A stretch of DNA of 64,000 nucleotides. Source: Fomitopsis serialis. Its lineage: Eukaryota; Basidiomycota; Agaricomycetes; Polyporales; Fomitopsidaceae. The notes under the pieces are model-generated. The model did not search any database, was not told where the DNA came from, and worked only from the letters and a program-made list of their open reading frames with translations. The DNA lies in assembly GCF_022376445.1 (NCBI RefSeq), contig NW_025955106.1:42432-106431 (forward strand). Reading direction: 5' to 3'. Position 1 is the first letter of the stretch; every line of letters starts with the position of its first letter. A program made the translations under genes and the position numbers. Positions 20,379 through 30,886 of the stretch are shown here, one piece after another.

Positions 20379-21269
20379 ATGCGTGGTGTCAAACACTACG
20401 TACACTCGACAGCGGGCTATACTCGCCTTCCCATCGACCTAGAGGCAGCAGAGACGACGCCATCTCCTCCACAATACTCTGTACTTCCGATGGGCGAGCA
20501 ATTGCCATTGCTCGCGGTCCATGGAATGCCTAGGCCTCAACCACCAACTCCTGTGGAGTGGTACGTGTGGGGTAATACCCCTGCGCCTTCGCCGGAATGG
20601 GGCTATCCTAATGCAAGCAGCCCGCCTTCACCAGCATCCCCCTCCCCAACGGACGTACTGGCGTCGGCGAAGCCACATCACGCTTCACGGAAGGCAGATT
20701 GGGGCACCGTCGTCAGCCTCGCCGCGGAGTACACCACCACATGCATAACCTATATCACCATCTGCTGCCTGTGGGAGAGCCTCTGCGTCCTCGTCGGCGG
20801 TGTCATCCTCTCCTCGCAGGAGCCCTACGCGACCCATTCGGACGGGATCGTCGACGCGGGTGTGCTCGGCACGACAGTCATCGCAGCGGCGTGCTTTACG
20901 GCGAGCTGGGTGTTCCTCAAGCTCGAGGCGCGATACGAGATCGCGCGGGGCTTGGTACTCCAGGACGTGGTCCAGGGGGTGGAGATACCGGGGCTTGAGC
21001 TCGAGGAGCTCGTTTGGCCGCTGCATCGGTATGGCGCGTCCGTCGCTGTATGTGCGATCTTGATTGCAGTCTTTGGGGGAGGCATTTTTGGGTCAGCGTT
21101 GGGTACGTGGATGTCGTTCGGGAAGGGCGAGCTCGTGGAGGGCGGGATAAATGCGGTGCATGCGCTGAAGTGTGGTGCAGTAGGGACTGGAGGCGTCGTC
21201 GTGATCCTTGCCATTGTCTGTGGACTCTGCCAGTTGTATGCCTGGCACATTTATTGTGGTCTATGCTGA
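20379..21269 (+). CDS. four-helix membrane protein of the clustered family, member M1
   Basis: A 296-residue single-exon frame. The N-terminus has the family signature SxGYxRLPxDLExAE, also present in members M7 and M8. A proline-rich cytosol-like segment follows (about 50-95), then four hydrophobic helices, roughly at residues 110-145, 160-185, 220-245 and 265-290. Between helices 2 and 3 lies LEARYEIARG, equivalent to LExxYExxHGIY in other members. Helices 3-4 carry GGGIFGSALG and CGAVGTGGVV, matching GGLLGPLLG and CGAVGTGIVI of M4. EPYATHSDGIVDAGVLG corresponds to EPYTNNFNIVYAGPLG. I know no described function; topology suggests a small multi-pass membrane protein. It is the most divergent clear member and the first of the plus-strand group. 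Confidence 0.75.
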   Translation: MRGVKHYVHSTAGYTRLPIDLEAAETTPSPPQYSVLPMGEQLPLLAVHGMPRPQPPTPVEWYVWGNTPAPSPEWGYPNASSPPSPASPSPTDVLASAKPHHASRKADWGTVVSLAAEYTTTCITYITICCLWESLCVLVGGVILSSQEPYATHSDGIVDAGVLGTTVIAAACFTASWVFLKLEARYEIARGLVLQDVVQGVEIPGLELEELVWPLHRYGASVAVCAILIAVFGGGIFGSALGTWMSFGKGELVEGGINAVHALKCGAVGTGGVVVILAIVCGLCQLYAWHIYCGLC

Positions 21270-22063
21270 TACAACGAACAGAATGGACTCGGACGTGTCT
21301 CGCACTGGTAATACACCAAGAAATGTCCCATACCCTCATCGCATGTGTATGCAAAGTTTCGAATCATGACGAGGATCTAAGATATTGGTGTAGTGAACGT
21401 CGCGTCAGTCTGAAGGCAGAAGCAAGCATTGGTCCTGTCTCGGTGTCCAGGGGTTTCAGAGTGCAGCTGAACAAGGTACAATGAAGATTTGGCCCTTCTA
21501 CCAAGCCTGAGGACTATGCCTGGAGGAAGCCTAGTACGACTAGGGGCGCAGCATCAATGTGGCGGAATTGCATACGGGGCATAATCGAGAAGTAGAACGC
21601 CGCAGGGGAGGATACATCTGTATAACTGCGCGCCGAATATCTGCGCGGTGGGTCCGTGTAGCCTCGTATCGCCCAAGCCGGCCGAAGCTGAGGATGACAA
21701 GGATATGGGTGATGATGCAGACAGCGGACGCATACGAATAGTCACGATCTATTGTTCGTGGCCTAGCGCGCTCCGGACACGATTCATCTTGTGGTTCTTG
21801 ACTCGTACCGGCGGAGAACACAGAAGATATTGGGGTCCGTCTTATTGTTGAGACACGAGAAGCTAGAACAATAGCGGTGGTTCAGTCAGCGGCTAGGGGC
21901 GGGCGTATCTGCGTTGTACACAGCCTATAAAGAATCGTATGAGCTGCGGGATCTCTGCAGGTTGATCGAACCCGTACCAGCTGAGACGCCCCGTCAACTA
22001 GTAAGTTGCGACACTCCGCCAAATTGCCGTCGTATGATATGAACCATTTCCCCAGCACCTAGT
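21270..22063. other. intergenic region
   Basis: No gene is recognised. A TATA-like cctataaag near 21924 precedes the next ORF by about 135 bp. Confidence 0.45.
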
Positions 22064-22738
22064 ATGCCCACTGCCAGCGAGCCAGCCGAGAAATCTCTGC
22101 CTGCCAGAGGCGCAGCCAGACCTGCAATTATGACGGCGACGACAGAGAAGCAGCAGGACGTAGAGGCCCAACGTGACGAAGATGCAGATTCCTGCACAAG
22201 CTCCGGATGCAGTTGGACTTTCAAGTCTATGCTCGGATACCTGCAGTGTGGGGGACTGCTGTTGGGAGCTTTTGGTGTATTGCTGTATGATGCAGCAGTC
22301 ATCGCGGGTATGTTCGCATTCATTGGCTTCGCCGGCCTTACTCTCGGCCACGGGGTCCTGAGTGCGATCTACCCTGGAGACTTGCGCTACGCGGCGAGCA
22401 TTCGCTCCACGATGCAGGTCGGCGCGGTCGGAAGTGCCGTGCTCGGTGCAGCAATCGGCATCGTTTTCGTCTTCGTGCTGATTGTCGGAGACGTCGACGT
22501 CAAGAGCTTGAACGCTCCGGGAGCAAGACGGGTGACACTCGTGTTCTACACCGCTATCGGAGCCGCCAGCGGTGCTCTGGGCGTGGCGATACTGGAACAC
22601 AACAAAGGTGTGATGGAGCGTGGAGATATGTTGAATCGAACGGGTGCGGCGAGGGCAGGGGCATTCGGATGGTTCCTTCTGGCAGTGTCAGTAGTTTTGA
22701 GCTCTGAGCTAGCGGCTATAGCGGCCCTGCTTACTTGA
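22064..22738 (+). CDS. putative four-helix membrane protein M2
   Basis: A 224-residue single-exon frame with a charged N-terminus (about 1-55) and four hydrophobic segments, roughly at residues 65-105, 120-147, 158-182 and 197-222, the second rich in Gly/Ala/Val. Size, topology and position within the cluster fit the same family. The EPY...VYAG, LExxYE and PPPP signatures are absent, so membership is an inference from context. No function recognised. Confidence 0.55.
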   Translation: MPTASEPAEKSLPARGAARPAIMTATTEKQQDVEAQRDEDADSCTSSGCSWTFKSMLGYLQCGGLLLGAFGVLLYDAAVIAGMFAFIGFAGLTLGHGVLSAIYPGDLRYAASIRSTMQVGAVGSAVLGAAIGIVFVFVLIVGDVDVKSLNAPGARRVTLVFYTAIGAASGALGVAILEHNKGVMERGDMLNRTGAARAGAFGWFLLAVSVVLSSELAAIAALLT

Positions 22739-23131
22739 ATACAATTGTTGCGAATTCGTGCATGGGTTCGAGAGTCAGGGTGAAGTCACCTGCAGACGCA
22801 GCTGCAGTAACAGCATGACTACTTACGTAGCACTGTACTAACTCACTTAGTATACTGTGAGTTCTTCGAAGAAGCACTTTGGAATCTTGGATGTACTGTA
22901 GGTCTGTACCAGTCGCCGGTAGTAGGCCGTACAGTATAAGTAACAATGTACCGTACAGGCGATACTACGCGCGCGTCGGCGTTTGCCGAGCGCCTTCCCC
23001 CAATCCTCAAACTCGTCTCCTCTTCTGAGCCTCCTCCAACTCAAAGTGCTGAGTGCTTTTTCTTCACAGCACAGTAAGTACTCTGTCTTCCGGGATTGAT
23101 GACGACGTCAACCGATACGTTTCTAGATCCT
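22739..23131. other. intergenic region
   Basis: Nothing recognised beyond flanking sequence of the Crinkler-like remnant. Confidence 0.4.
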
Positions 23132-24168
23132 ATGGACATTCCTACGCCATTGGAAGCCCAATACGATGAGTTCGAGTCGCAACTAAATCAATATCTCAGC
23201 TGACGGAGCTAAGCTTCGCGACAAGTATCTGACACGCCTGAACATGTCCAAACATGTACGGAAATTGACATGCACTTTCTGCCACTTTATGCTCCTTCTG
23301 TCCGAGACACGATGGCACCGGCATGGATTCAGCACCATGACGACGCGCCTGACGTGGAGAACCCGGCTGAGCGGTTCACGGGCGAGGAGCTCGAAGAAGG
23401 GTTTTGCTCTTATGGCCTCTGCTTGCAAGCGTGGCAAATGGGTGAATTCATCAACAGAGGTACCGTCTTCTGGTATCGCTCAATGAGTCAGTCGGTGACA
23501 TGTACACTTCCTACTTGGCAGCACCGCATATGCGACGAGACCCTGGTAGGTCCCAACCCCATTGTTCGTTGCCAAACTGATGGTACTGGTTACATATCAC
23601 AGTTGTATCTGACTGCCAGAACCAGGATCACATGTGTCTGTGCTTCTTCCAGCGAGCAGCTCGATTGCCCGATCGAAGCTGTCCTGCCGATGGTCGAAGG
23701 TGGATGCGCGGAAAAAGGCAAGATCAACTTGATCTTGTTGAAAGCGGTCACTTCGAGCGACGGACAGCCAGCAGAAGATGTGTCCCGTGCTGTGAATCCC
23801 TACGTCCTCGATATCTGGGCTCCCGACTACACGCCGAAAAACCCGCTCGTCCGCATCGTGTTTGCCCTCGACGTGCCTTAGAGGGCTAGCTGCTTCCTTA
23901 TCGCACGGAAGGAGAATGTCGGTGACCAGCAGAGAACGTTCGTCTCGTATGACATCTGGATCGCGGGCCTGTCTCCATCTTTTCTCAGCCTCATGAATTT
24001 CAATACGGAGCAGAATATGCAAGACATACTGTTCCTGGCAAGATCGCAGAAGGCCCGCCTTTTCCCGGACCCGCATCATGGCGATCTGGTGCCAATCATG
24101 TTGCAACCATTCTCCTTGCGTCCTAGTGGTGGTACGTGGCATGAGCATTGGCGTAACTGGATGACTAG
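23132..24168 (+). pseudogene. decayed third Crinkler-like copy
   Basis: The header region is recognisable: PTPLEAQYDEFESQLNQYLS, then after a frameshift YAPSVRDTMAPAW and NPAERFTGEELEE, as in gene 2. The P-loop and Walker B regions are missing. A sharp junction near 23652 joins sequence equivalent to gene 2 position 15277 with 15781, a loss of about 503 bp. Downstream, 23655-23875 is close to gene 2 at the DNA level (IEAVLPMVEGG, LILLKAVTSSDG). A TAG at 23879-23881 replaces the arginine codon of VPRE, and the frame then resumes as DIWIAGLSP to the end. The copy cannot make a full protein. It shows that the family has been duplicating and decaying here. Confidence 0.85.
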
Positions 24169-24960
24169 GGGTAGGTCTTATGGGTGCTGTCATATAAACC
24201 ACAGAGGGCGTCGTGAAAGCATCAAGCCAAGGTGGAATGTCGCGAGGAGCATGGTTATGTTGACTGGCCTAGGGACGAAGGCCTCGATGGGCTCCCGTGG
24301 TTAGTCGCCGATGTGACAGCATTGGTTCGGCGTCGATGTTACAATCCGTGGTGTGGTTAGTGAACAGGACTATACCTAGGTATGTGGCGTTCGCGATTCT
24401 CATTGAACAGGGCTCACTGACTGACTATTGTCTCGTGGCGGCTCCGCCATAGCCCCTATACATGGAGTTTCCTTCACGACCAGTGGATAAAGCGATACTC
24501 CAAGATACTCCAAATCTTCTGTGGCGACTCCTGCAGTAGGACCTAACATACGGTTTGAAAGGCTTATCTGAAGCTTGTAGAACATCCTGGGAAAGGTACT
24601 CGAGACAGCGACGCGACCTCTGGCCCGCGATACGTTCAGCAAAAGGATCGACGTGTCTGTGGCCGTGCACGCACTCGATGACAAATCTGCTGTACACATT
24701 TTCTGTGGCCACACCGCAACCACACCGTCTACCGCCCATTGTGACAATACGTACGTGCTTTGACTCACGTCTTAGGGTGACCTATTGTTGCCCGCATGCA
24801 GATTGCTTGGATCCTCTTGGACCAACACAGTCGGTCGACTTGGCAAAGCGCGCAAACGGTTCGCTTTGACCAACGTCACTGGTTACCCCTCAATTTCACC
24901 GCATATGGCGCGTCGCAACGTGCATTCGTCGCTCGGATCCTGTGCACCTCGGCCTACAGA
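24169..24960. other. intergenic region
   Basis: Only low-quality ORFs. No recognisable gene, repeat or RNA was seen. Confidence 0.45.
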
Positions 24961-24972
24961 GGTATAAATACC
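24961..24972 (+). promoter_or_regulatory. TATA box of cassette S1 (GGTATAAATACC)
   Basis: The same core, GTATAAATACC, occurs upstream of cassettes S3, S4 and S5. It lies 41 bp before the S1 ATG, inside the normal range for a fungal core promoter with a short leader. Confidence 0.7.
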
Positions 24973-25012
24973 CCTGCTTCATTCCCTCTGTCCTCCCATC
25001 AACACACCGAGA

Positions 25013-25229
25013 ATGTCTTCGACGAAGCGCAAATCTACAGTACGACAAACCGTGTCACCACCGGCCTCTCCGAATGGAGCAGTCTTTCCGTTATCATTCC
25101 TCCTAACCAGCACTTCCGCCCTGCACAGAGGGTCAGGAGCCTGCCAAGGTTCCTCCGCACGCTTACACCGACGGGCGTCGAATGACGCCCCGTCGACGTC
25201 GCCAAACAGAGACGGCGCTAGCCTCGCAC
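25013..25229 (+). CDS. first exon of small gene S1 with the SFLLT motif
   Basis: The first ATG after the TATA box opens a frame MSSTKRKS... that contains SFLLTSTSALH at about residue 28, encoded by CATTCCTCCTAACCA (25095-25109). The frame reaches a good donor GTGAGT at 25230; an acceptor CTACTACAG lies near 25290. Downstream, 25291-25311 and 25331-25351 carry the same 21 bp, giving two alternative continuations, one reading RAIEDAVRHLYEAVYEV. I could not settle the rest of the gene. Segments at about 25650-26130 recur in the right inverted arm (about 48780-49300) and might be its 3' exons. No function known. Confidence 0.4.
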
Positions 25230-26358
25230 GTGAGTGCTTTTTGGCCCCGATCTGTTGTGACTCCGTTTCTGACTTGGTGTACTACTACAGAGAGCCATTG
25301 AAGATGCCGTATGGAGTCTGTTGAAGCCGCAGAGCCATTGAAGATGCCGTACGCCATCTGTACGAGGCTGTGTACGAGGTCACGCGACAACTGCTAAACG
25401 GATGGGACAATCATTGTGGTACGTCTCATTCCTCCACTCGTTGACAGCACATTCTTATTTGTGGGTACTTCCTTCTGTTAGCCGATGAGCATGTAGAACA
25501 ACCGCACTCTGAGCCTCGACGTTCGCGGCGATCGACTGCGGCGGCACAGAATCCATGATGACATCGAGGCGGCACTGTCACATCGAGGTCACTGCCCGAC
25601 CATGGGGTTGCGGTAGGATGCTCTGCGCGAGCATGGGATGTCCTTCCATCCTACATGTTGTCGTTTCGGGAGAGTACTCCTGCGAGAGACCGTGTAGGTT
25701 GCAATGGATATCTTGTGATCATCGTCATACATGTGCGAAGCCGGGCAAGGACGCAGTCACCGTTCGCTGGGCATCAACGCGGCCGTGTTGTGATTGAAGC
25801 TGGCAAACGCAGGGCCATGCCAGACCTCAAATTCAAACCTATCACCTTGTCTCATTTCCTGCAGAGGTGCACAATGACGAGACGAGTGACTTTGAGTAAG
25901 GTTCTAAGACAACTTGACTACTACACTGGCAGACACCGAGCGTCGGAGCATGTTCACATCGGGGTATTCCTGGGCACATTTGCCGTACACTGAACAACAA
26001 AAGGTACACCAGTACAAGGACGATGATACTACACAACGGCATCTCCGAGGGAAGCATAGCAGAGAACAACGAGCTTCTGTGGTGTCTTCAAGTTGTGTTG
26101 TAATAGCACTTATGATGAAGTACTGGCTGTGACGATAACGTCAAATATACACTCTCCTAGCAACTGTCAATTGTGTCAACCATCAAACAACGCGCATTGC
26201 ATTGGAGCTTGAAAACAAGGACACTTGAGAAATCGTCCGCGCATCGCGTCCCACGTACATAAATATAGAGGCTCAGAATCGACTGTCGAGATAGCACCGC
26301 GCAACTCTGTTCAACTTGAAGCCTATATACACGACAGCGTACTTACGACCAGCAAATC

Positions 26359-27321
26359 ATGGCCGAAGTCAACGAGGGCCTCGACGTCGTCGCACCGCCA
26401 GGCTACACCATAGGTACGAATGACATATGCTGCGCAACATCGGCTCTGACAACTTCGATCTCAGGCGAAATCGAGATACCAAGTGAACCACTCGCAACCC
26501 TATCGTTCGACGGCATCGAGACGGATCCAATGAACGGGGCCCGCTCATGCTCGATCCACGAAACCCGCTCAGCAGACCCATCCAACGAGACCTGCGCATG
26601 CCCGCGTCGCGGAACTTACTACGTCCAGGACCCATTCCGGGATTCCGACTCGGACAGTGTAGAGGAAACGCCCACGATCGAGTTCTCGCAGCGCGAGGAC
26701 GTCGCAGCTAGGCTCTTCGGACGCCATGCTCGCGTTTTCCGCGTCGCCTTCTCCGCACTTCTATACCTGATATCGTGCGTTGCGTATACGACGATGACCA
26801 CCTTCATCGGTTGGAGTACCATGACGGTCGGGCTGGATAGGTCCTCCGCGTACGCCTTCGAGAATATCTCCTCCGCGGCGACAGTCGGCACCATGATCCT
26901 CGTGGCCATGTCATCCTGCGTCTGGACGATCGCAAGGCGACTCATGGAGGAGAGCCAGAGGCTGCAGGATCACGGAATCGATTCTTTTGGAAGAAAGGTG
27001 CCGAGGTGGTGGAGGGAGCCGCGGACCGGGACACTCCTTCCTGCGCCGCCTCAGCAAATCCAGCGTCATGATTGGGCGCAATACCCCGCGCATCCAGTCT
27101 ATATGGCGTTGGCATTCTTGCTGAGCGGCTTGTATGGTCCTGCATTGGGCCTGTCGCTGCTGTACGGAGGACGGAACGCGCCAGAGGGGATGCCGACTAC
27201 GACGGACGCGCTGGCGTGGGGCGCATTCGGAATGGCATTCAGTCTCGCGCTGTTCGTTATGATGGCCATGATGACGACGGCTTTGAGCATCCTTAGGCAG
27301 AAGATTCGGTACCGGGTGTAG
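26359..27321 (+). CDS. four-helix membrane protein M3 (subfamily A)
   Basis: Exon 1 (26359-26413) and exon 2 (26465-27321) join across a 51 bp intron to a 303-residue protein, MAEVNEGLDVVAPPGYTIG... The same intron position occurs in M9. An acidic, Cys/Ser-rich N-terminal half contains CSIHE, CPRRGTYYVQDPF and a DSDSDS run. Four hydrophobic helices follow from about residue 110. The loop VPRWWREPRTGTLLPAPP aligns with IPEWWTWQRETYVPPPPK of M4, showing that subfamilies A and B share ancestry. LYGPALGLSLLYGG and GAFGMAFSLAL correspond to the glycine-rich helices 3-4. The start ATG is preceded by conserved sequence shared with M9 back to about 26175. Function unknown. Confidence 0.82.
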   Translation: MAEVNEGLDVVAPPGYTIGTNDICCATSALTTSISGEIEIPSEPLATLSFDGIETDPMNGARSCSIHETRSADPSNETCACPRRGTYYVQDPFRDSDSDSVEETPTIEFSQREDVAARLFGRHARVFRVAFSALLYLISCVAYTTMTTFIGWSTMTVGLDRSSAYAFENISSAATVGTMILVAMSSCVWTIARRLMEESQRLQDHGIDSFGRKVPRWWREPRTGTLLPAPPQQIQRHDWAQYPAHPVYMALAFLLSGLYGPALGLSLLYGGRNAPEGMPTTTDALAWGAFGMAFSLALFVMMAMMTTALSILRQKIRYRV

Positions 27322-28492
27322 GGAGATGTAGGAGGCAGGGGGAGTCTGCAGGTAGTTTGGTTGAATGTGCGCCTGGAGTGGCAGAAAGCAGGGGCGGACT
27401 TACGTTTTGGAATACATGTTGTCAACATTTGCGTACTCAAAGGATCAGTGTTGCCCTCTGCGCGACTGGCCTCCAGGTCGTCGAACACGCCAGTGTTCGC
27501 CATATCTACTGTAAGCTTGAGACGCGCGTAAGCCAGCAGTAGCCTCCCAGTACCAGTACCAGTACTGGGCACAAGGAGACAAGAGTGAGATTTGGTAGAG
27601 TGGTCGATATGTTGTACGCTTGAACTGGCGGCGGCGAACTGCATGCTCGTGGCGTGACGGAATGTAAGAAGGGGGCCCGGAGGGATGGATCAATCGGGGT
27701 TGGGATCTGGCCGCCACAAGCGCGTCCAGAACGGCAGACCCGCTGCATGCAGATTCATGCAGCACACCGTACGCACATATCACGCGTGGCACGGACCCAC
27801 TCACTCTGATCAATCGCTGCATTAGGTACTGTCTCACACAAACCAGAGTCCTCGTGCAGTGGGCACGATGTCTCCCGGGCCGAGTCGGTAGTACGGAGGT
27901 GTCACCAAGTGAGTACCTACCACTAATTGAATACCATAACTCCACAGCAAAGCCTTGTAATCACGGTGTAGGTGATCAGATTTCCAAGTGACGGCGCACG
28001 AGACAATAAGTGGTCGCGAGGGACACAGATGAGTACAAGCACTGACGCTGAGGCTCAGTCAAGGATGACAGCTTCGACTCGGGCGGTCACTGAGCGCTAC
28101 GAGCTCATCAAAGTTATGTAACTGCGAACCCGACCAATTTCGGTGCGTCTTCTCTTGCCGTTGACGCGTTTGTCCACTGAGAAGGGCGACTTGGACTCTT
28201 CAAAGAGACCCCCAGGTACAATGCGATATACAACGGAGTCGGGTCCGGGACTCGTGGCTGTCCGAACCATCTCCGAGTCCCCTGGTGACTGTCGGTTGAA
28301 CAACACAAAAAGCACTTACGTACGAAGAACAAGTGCGACGCAGACAAGAGTGCGGATGCATGGTACACAGCATTGATGCCGTGCATCCGTATATCAGAAT
28401 CCAGCATGAGGCTGGAGATTCAGTACCTCGCCCTTTATCACTCAGTGAACACTACAGCTCTCCATACCTCACTCGAAATCGCATCGCAAGCC
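27322..28492. other. spacer between M3 and M4 inside the left arm
   Basis: It includes a short (CAGTAC)n-like microsatellite at about 27545-27570, also present in the other arm. ORFs of 72 and 97 codons around 28097-28407 translate identically in both arms, showing near-complete DNA identity there. No independent gene is supported. Confidence 0.55.
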
Positions 28493-29418
28493 ATGCCCGG
28501 ACCCATCAGTCTGTCGGAAGACCCGTTGCGTACAGACCAGCCATCGCGCTCGGAGGGAGCATCGCAGCCGGAGGGGACGTCACACCAAGAGGGGACATCG
28601 CTCCCGGAACGCTCAGCGCGGCACCCACGTACAGAGCGGACCTCGCGTTCCGAGCGAGAGCGAGCACCACGCTCACACGGAGCATCGCGCCCCAAGCGAG
28701 CGCCGCGCCCACAGCGGACCAGCTCAACCGCTCTGCTCGAAAGAGGTGCGTCCATTGCAACATGCCTTCCCTGTTGTCTCTGACCGAGAGAGCGATAGAG
28801 CTTGACGCCCTTGAAGGGCGCACTACCGACGAGCCAACGTCGCGCCTCGAGAAGATCGGCCTCCTCTTCTCCAGCTACTTCTTCACTTGCGTCTTCTTCG
28901 CCGGTGTCTGCGCCGTATACGCCGGCATTTCCACCTACGCAGCGTGGTACTTCCTTCAGACCAACGAACCCTACACCAACAACTTCAACATCGTCTACGC
29001 CGGCCCGCTCGGCGCGGCGGTCCTCTCCTGGGCGTTCTCCACGACGATGTGGGTGTACCACAAGGTGGAGGCGTTTTACGAGAAGAAGCACGGGATATAC
29101 GAGCCCCCGAGGGAGATCCCGGAGTGGTGGACGTGGCAGCGCGAGACATACGTGCCCCCGCCGCCGAAGCTCGCTCGCCGCTATGCAGGCTATGTCACTG
29201 CGGCGGGCACGATTTCGGGGCTCCTCGTGGGCGGTCTGCTTGGACCTTTGCTGGGGGCGATGATGCGGCGCGGGACGCTGACTAGCGCGATGAATGCGTC
29301 AGCAGAGTTGTGGTGCGGTGCTGTCGGTACAGGCATTGTCATTGGTGGTATACTCTTCGCCCTATCCGGTACGTATGGGATCTGGATGTGGTATGGGGGC
29401 AAGGAGGGTGAATGTTGA
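28493..29418 (+). CDS. four-helix membrane protein M4 (subfamily B)
   Basis: Exons 28493-28745 and 28799-29418 join in phase to 290 residues. The start is the ATG of MPGPISLSEDPL; the upstream-extending frame is a readthrough shadow. Residues 10-80 are a Ser/Arg/Pro/Glu-rich low-complexity tract built from short imperfect repeats (EGASQ-PEGTS-HQEGT-SLPER), ending LLER, then ELDALEGR across the intron. Four hydrophobic helices follow. Family motifs: NEPYTNNFNIVYAGPLG, VEAFYEKKHGIYEPP, IPEWWTWQRETYVPPPPK, GGLLGPLLGAMM and CGAVGTGIVIGG. The same intron, with an AG just before AGCTTGACGCC, is shared with M5 and (as AGCTGGACGCC) with M8. No known function. Confidence 0.85.
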
Positions 29419-29515
29419 GGGTTTCCGATTGTGAGTGTCGATCTGCCTGCTCACGAGAAATGGCAAGAGATCTGAATGTCTCCAGATAGTTCTATTCACG
29501 ATGGACATCATGGAC

Positions 29516-30718
29516 ACTTTTGTGTTGGGAAGAGTAGATTGACCACGGCGCATGTATCGGACTGGCGCGCCTCTATGACAAGTTCTCGAAACTGTTCCGT
29601 TAAACATGCACGTCAAGACCTATGCGGTCACATTCATCCTTGCAACGTCGAACAACCTCTGACTCCAGTGAGTCATTCTCGCACGCTTCGGCGTTCTTCT
29701 CATTCCGTGATACGCCCGAAAGAGCTCCGACGAGGGTCCCTCGCTCCACGGTGTTGCGCCGCTCAGTCGAGCGGGCAAGGCGCGGACCGCCAGAGCCTTC
29801 TGATACTATGATCAGCCGTGAAATTTATATCGACAAGTCAGCGATACGGCCGCCGCAATGTCTTAGATCTATTGGATGATTGAGACGAGGGGAACTTGTG
29901 ACCGCTGGGTAGCCCAGAGCTGAACCTTAGCACGAGGTCTCGAGACGGCTTCAATGAGGCATCTCGAGACGTCCGACTTGAAAGTGCCGACTTAAGCTAG
30001 GCGTCATTGTGTTCGAAGTGTGAGTGGTTATTGCCGGTCACAATCCAAGTGCACGCCCTCACTCAGGTTCTTATAACGAGCAGACGCAGATGACCTCGCG
30101 GAGTGTCAAGCACAGTGAGGCTCGTATATGTCGAGTACAGCGAGTGTCATTGCGACTGATCCTCTCGGACATTGTGACTTCAAAAATTTGCCAAGGATAT
30201 GACGAACGGGCATGCTCTGGCTGAAGATATCTGTTGCCAGACGACTGTCTGGTCCCAGATTATCCCCAGCGAGAGGGGCCTTTGGTCCCACTGCTTAGTT
30301 GGTTGTCTTTGACACCACACGCTGGTGAAATCGGGGACTCGCCGCGCGATGCCGCCGGCGACGGCGATGTTTGGTGGACAAGGCAGGATAGGCGTTGTTG
30401 CGTTGAACCATCGCACGAGGGTTGACAACCTTCGAACTTCTCGTCCACCGCTTCGAGGGAATCATGTATCCCCTCCCTGGGCGCACACCGGCCTGAAAGT
30501 TCTCATGCAGCCTCTTGGTGCAGCTGTAGACCGCAATGAGTATACAATAATCGGTCCGTTAAAGAATCAGACGCTCACCTAGATCCGTTCCTAGGCCAAT
30601 TCTGGAACCCTGCACGTCTGCAACGATCTCCGACGTGTCCAGTTCGCAGGGCTGCGCACCATCTGTCGTGCACAGGTCGTCAGCGCGTTGCACGGCCGTT
30701 CGTGGACCGTGTGCCGCT
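29516..30718. other. intergenic start of the segment between the inverted arms
   Basis: No gene recognised. Overlapping ORFs at 30180-30582 on both strands lack signatures. Confidence 0.4.
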
Positions 30719-30886
30719 TTAAAGCGGCCGTCGTGCTGGCCCGCTTCGACGGCTCGACGGGTTCGGCGAGCATCGGAGTCCGGAGGCTCGGACATGGCTG
30801 GTTAGGAGGAATGGTAACGACGCCGGATGAGAGTCCGGAGGGCGGCAACAGCGTTGAGGTGAGCAAGTGTCGAATCGTCTCATCAT
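30719..30886 (-). CDS. small gene S2 with the LPFLLT motif
   Basis: The minus-strand ATG at 30886 opens a 55-codon frame, MMRRFDTCSPQRCC..., with SLPFLLTSHVRA at residues 23-34. The underlying DNA on the minus strand is TTACCATTCCTCCTAACCA (30799-30817). A TATATAAAG lies about 50 bp upstream (about 30935-30945). It may be only a first exon; a second frame reads on with TIPPNQPCPSLRTP. No function known. Confidence 0.38.
   Translation of the reverse strand: MMRRFDTCSPQRCCRPPDSHPASLPFLLTSHVRASGLRCSPNPSSRRSGPARRPL

Larger units (their letters stand above)
25650..29515 (+). repeat. left arm of a large inverted duplication
   Basis: The arm matches the reverse complement of about 45420-49300 over its full length. 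It contains members M3 and M4, their intergenic spacer and upstream coding-like segments. The match fades just upstream of about 25650 and just downstream of about 29515. Two ORFs in the spacer (28097-28315 and 28114-28407) translate identically in both arms, as does a shadow frame over the last quarter of M3. The 5' part of M3 and the upstream region are clearly more diverged. Confidence 0.9.

Noticed and set aside
27545..27570. Microsatellite of GTACTG-type units as a possible CRISPR or structured array
   Set aside because: Only about four short units, present in both arms as part of the duplication; a plain microsatellite.
28333..28492. Upstream extension of the M4 frame (and of its twin to 46609)
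   Set aside because: The upstream frame enters M4 only by reading through the intron and differs in frame between twins; the ATG at 28493 (and 46448) begins the conserved N-terminus.
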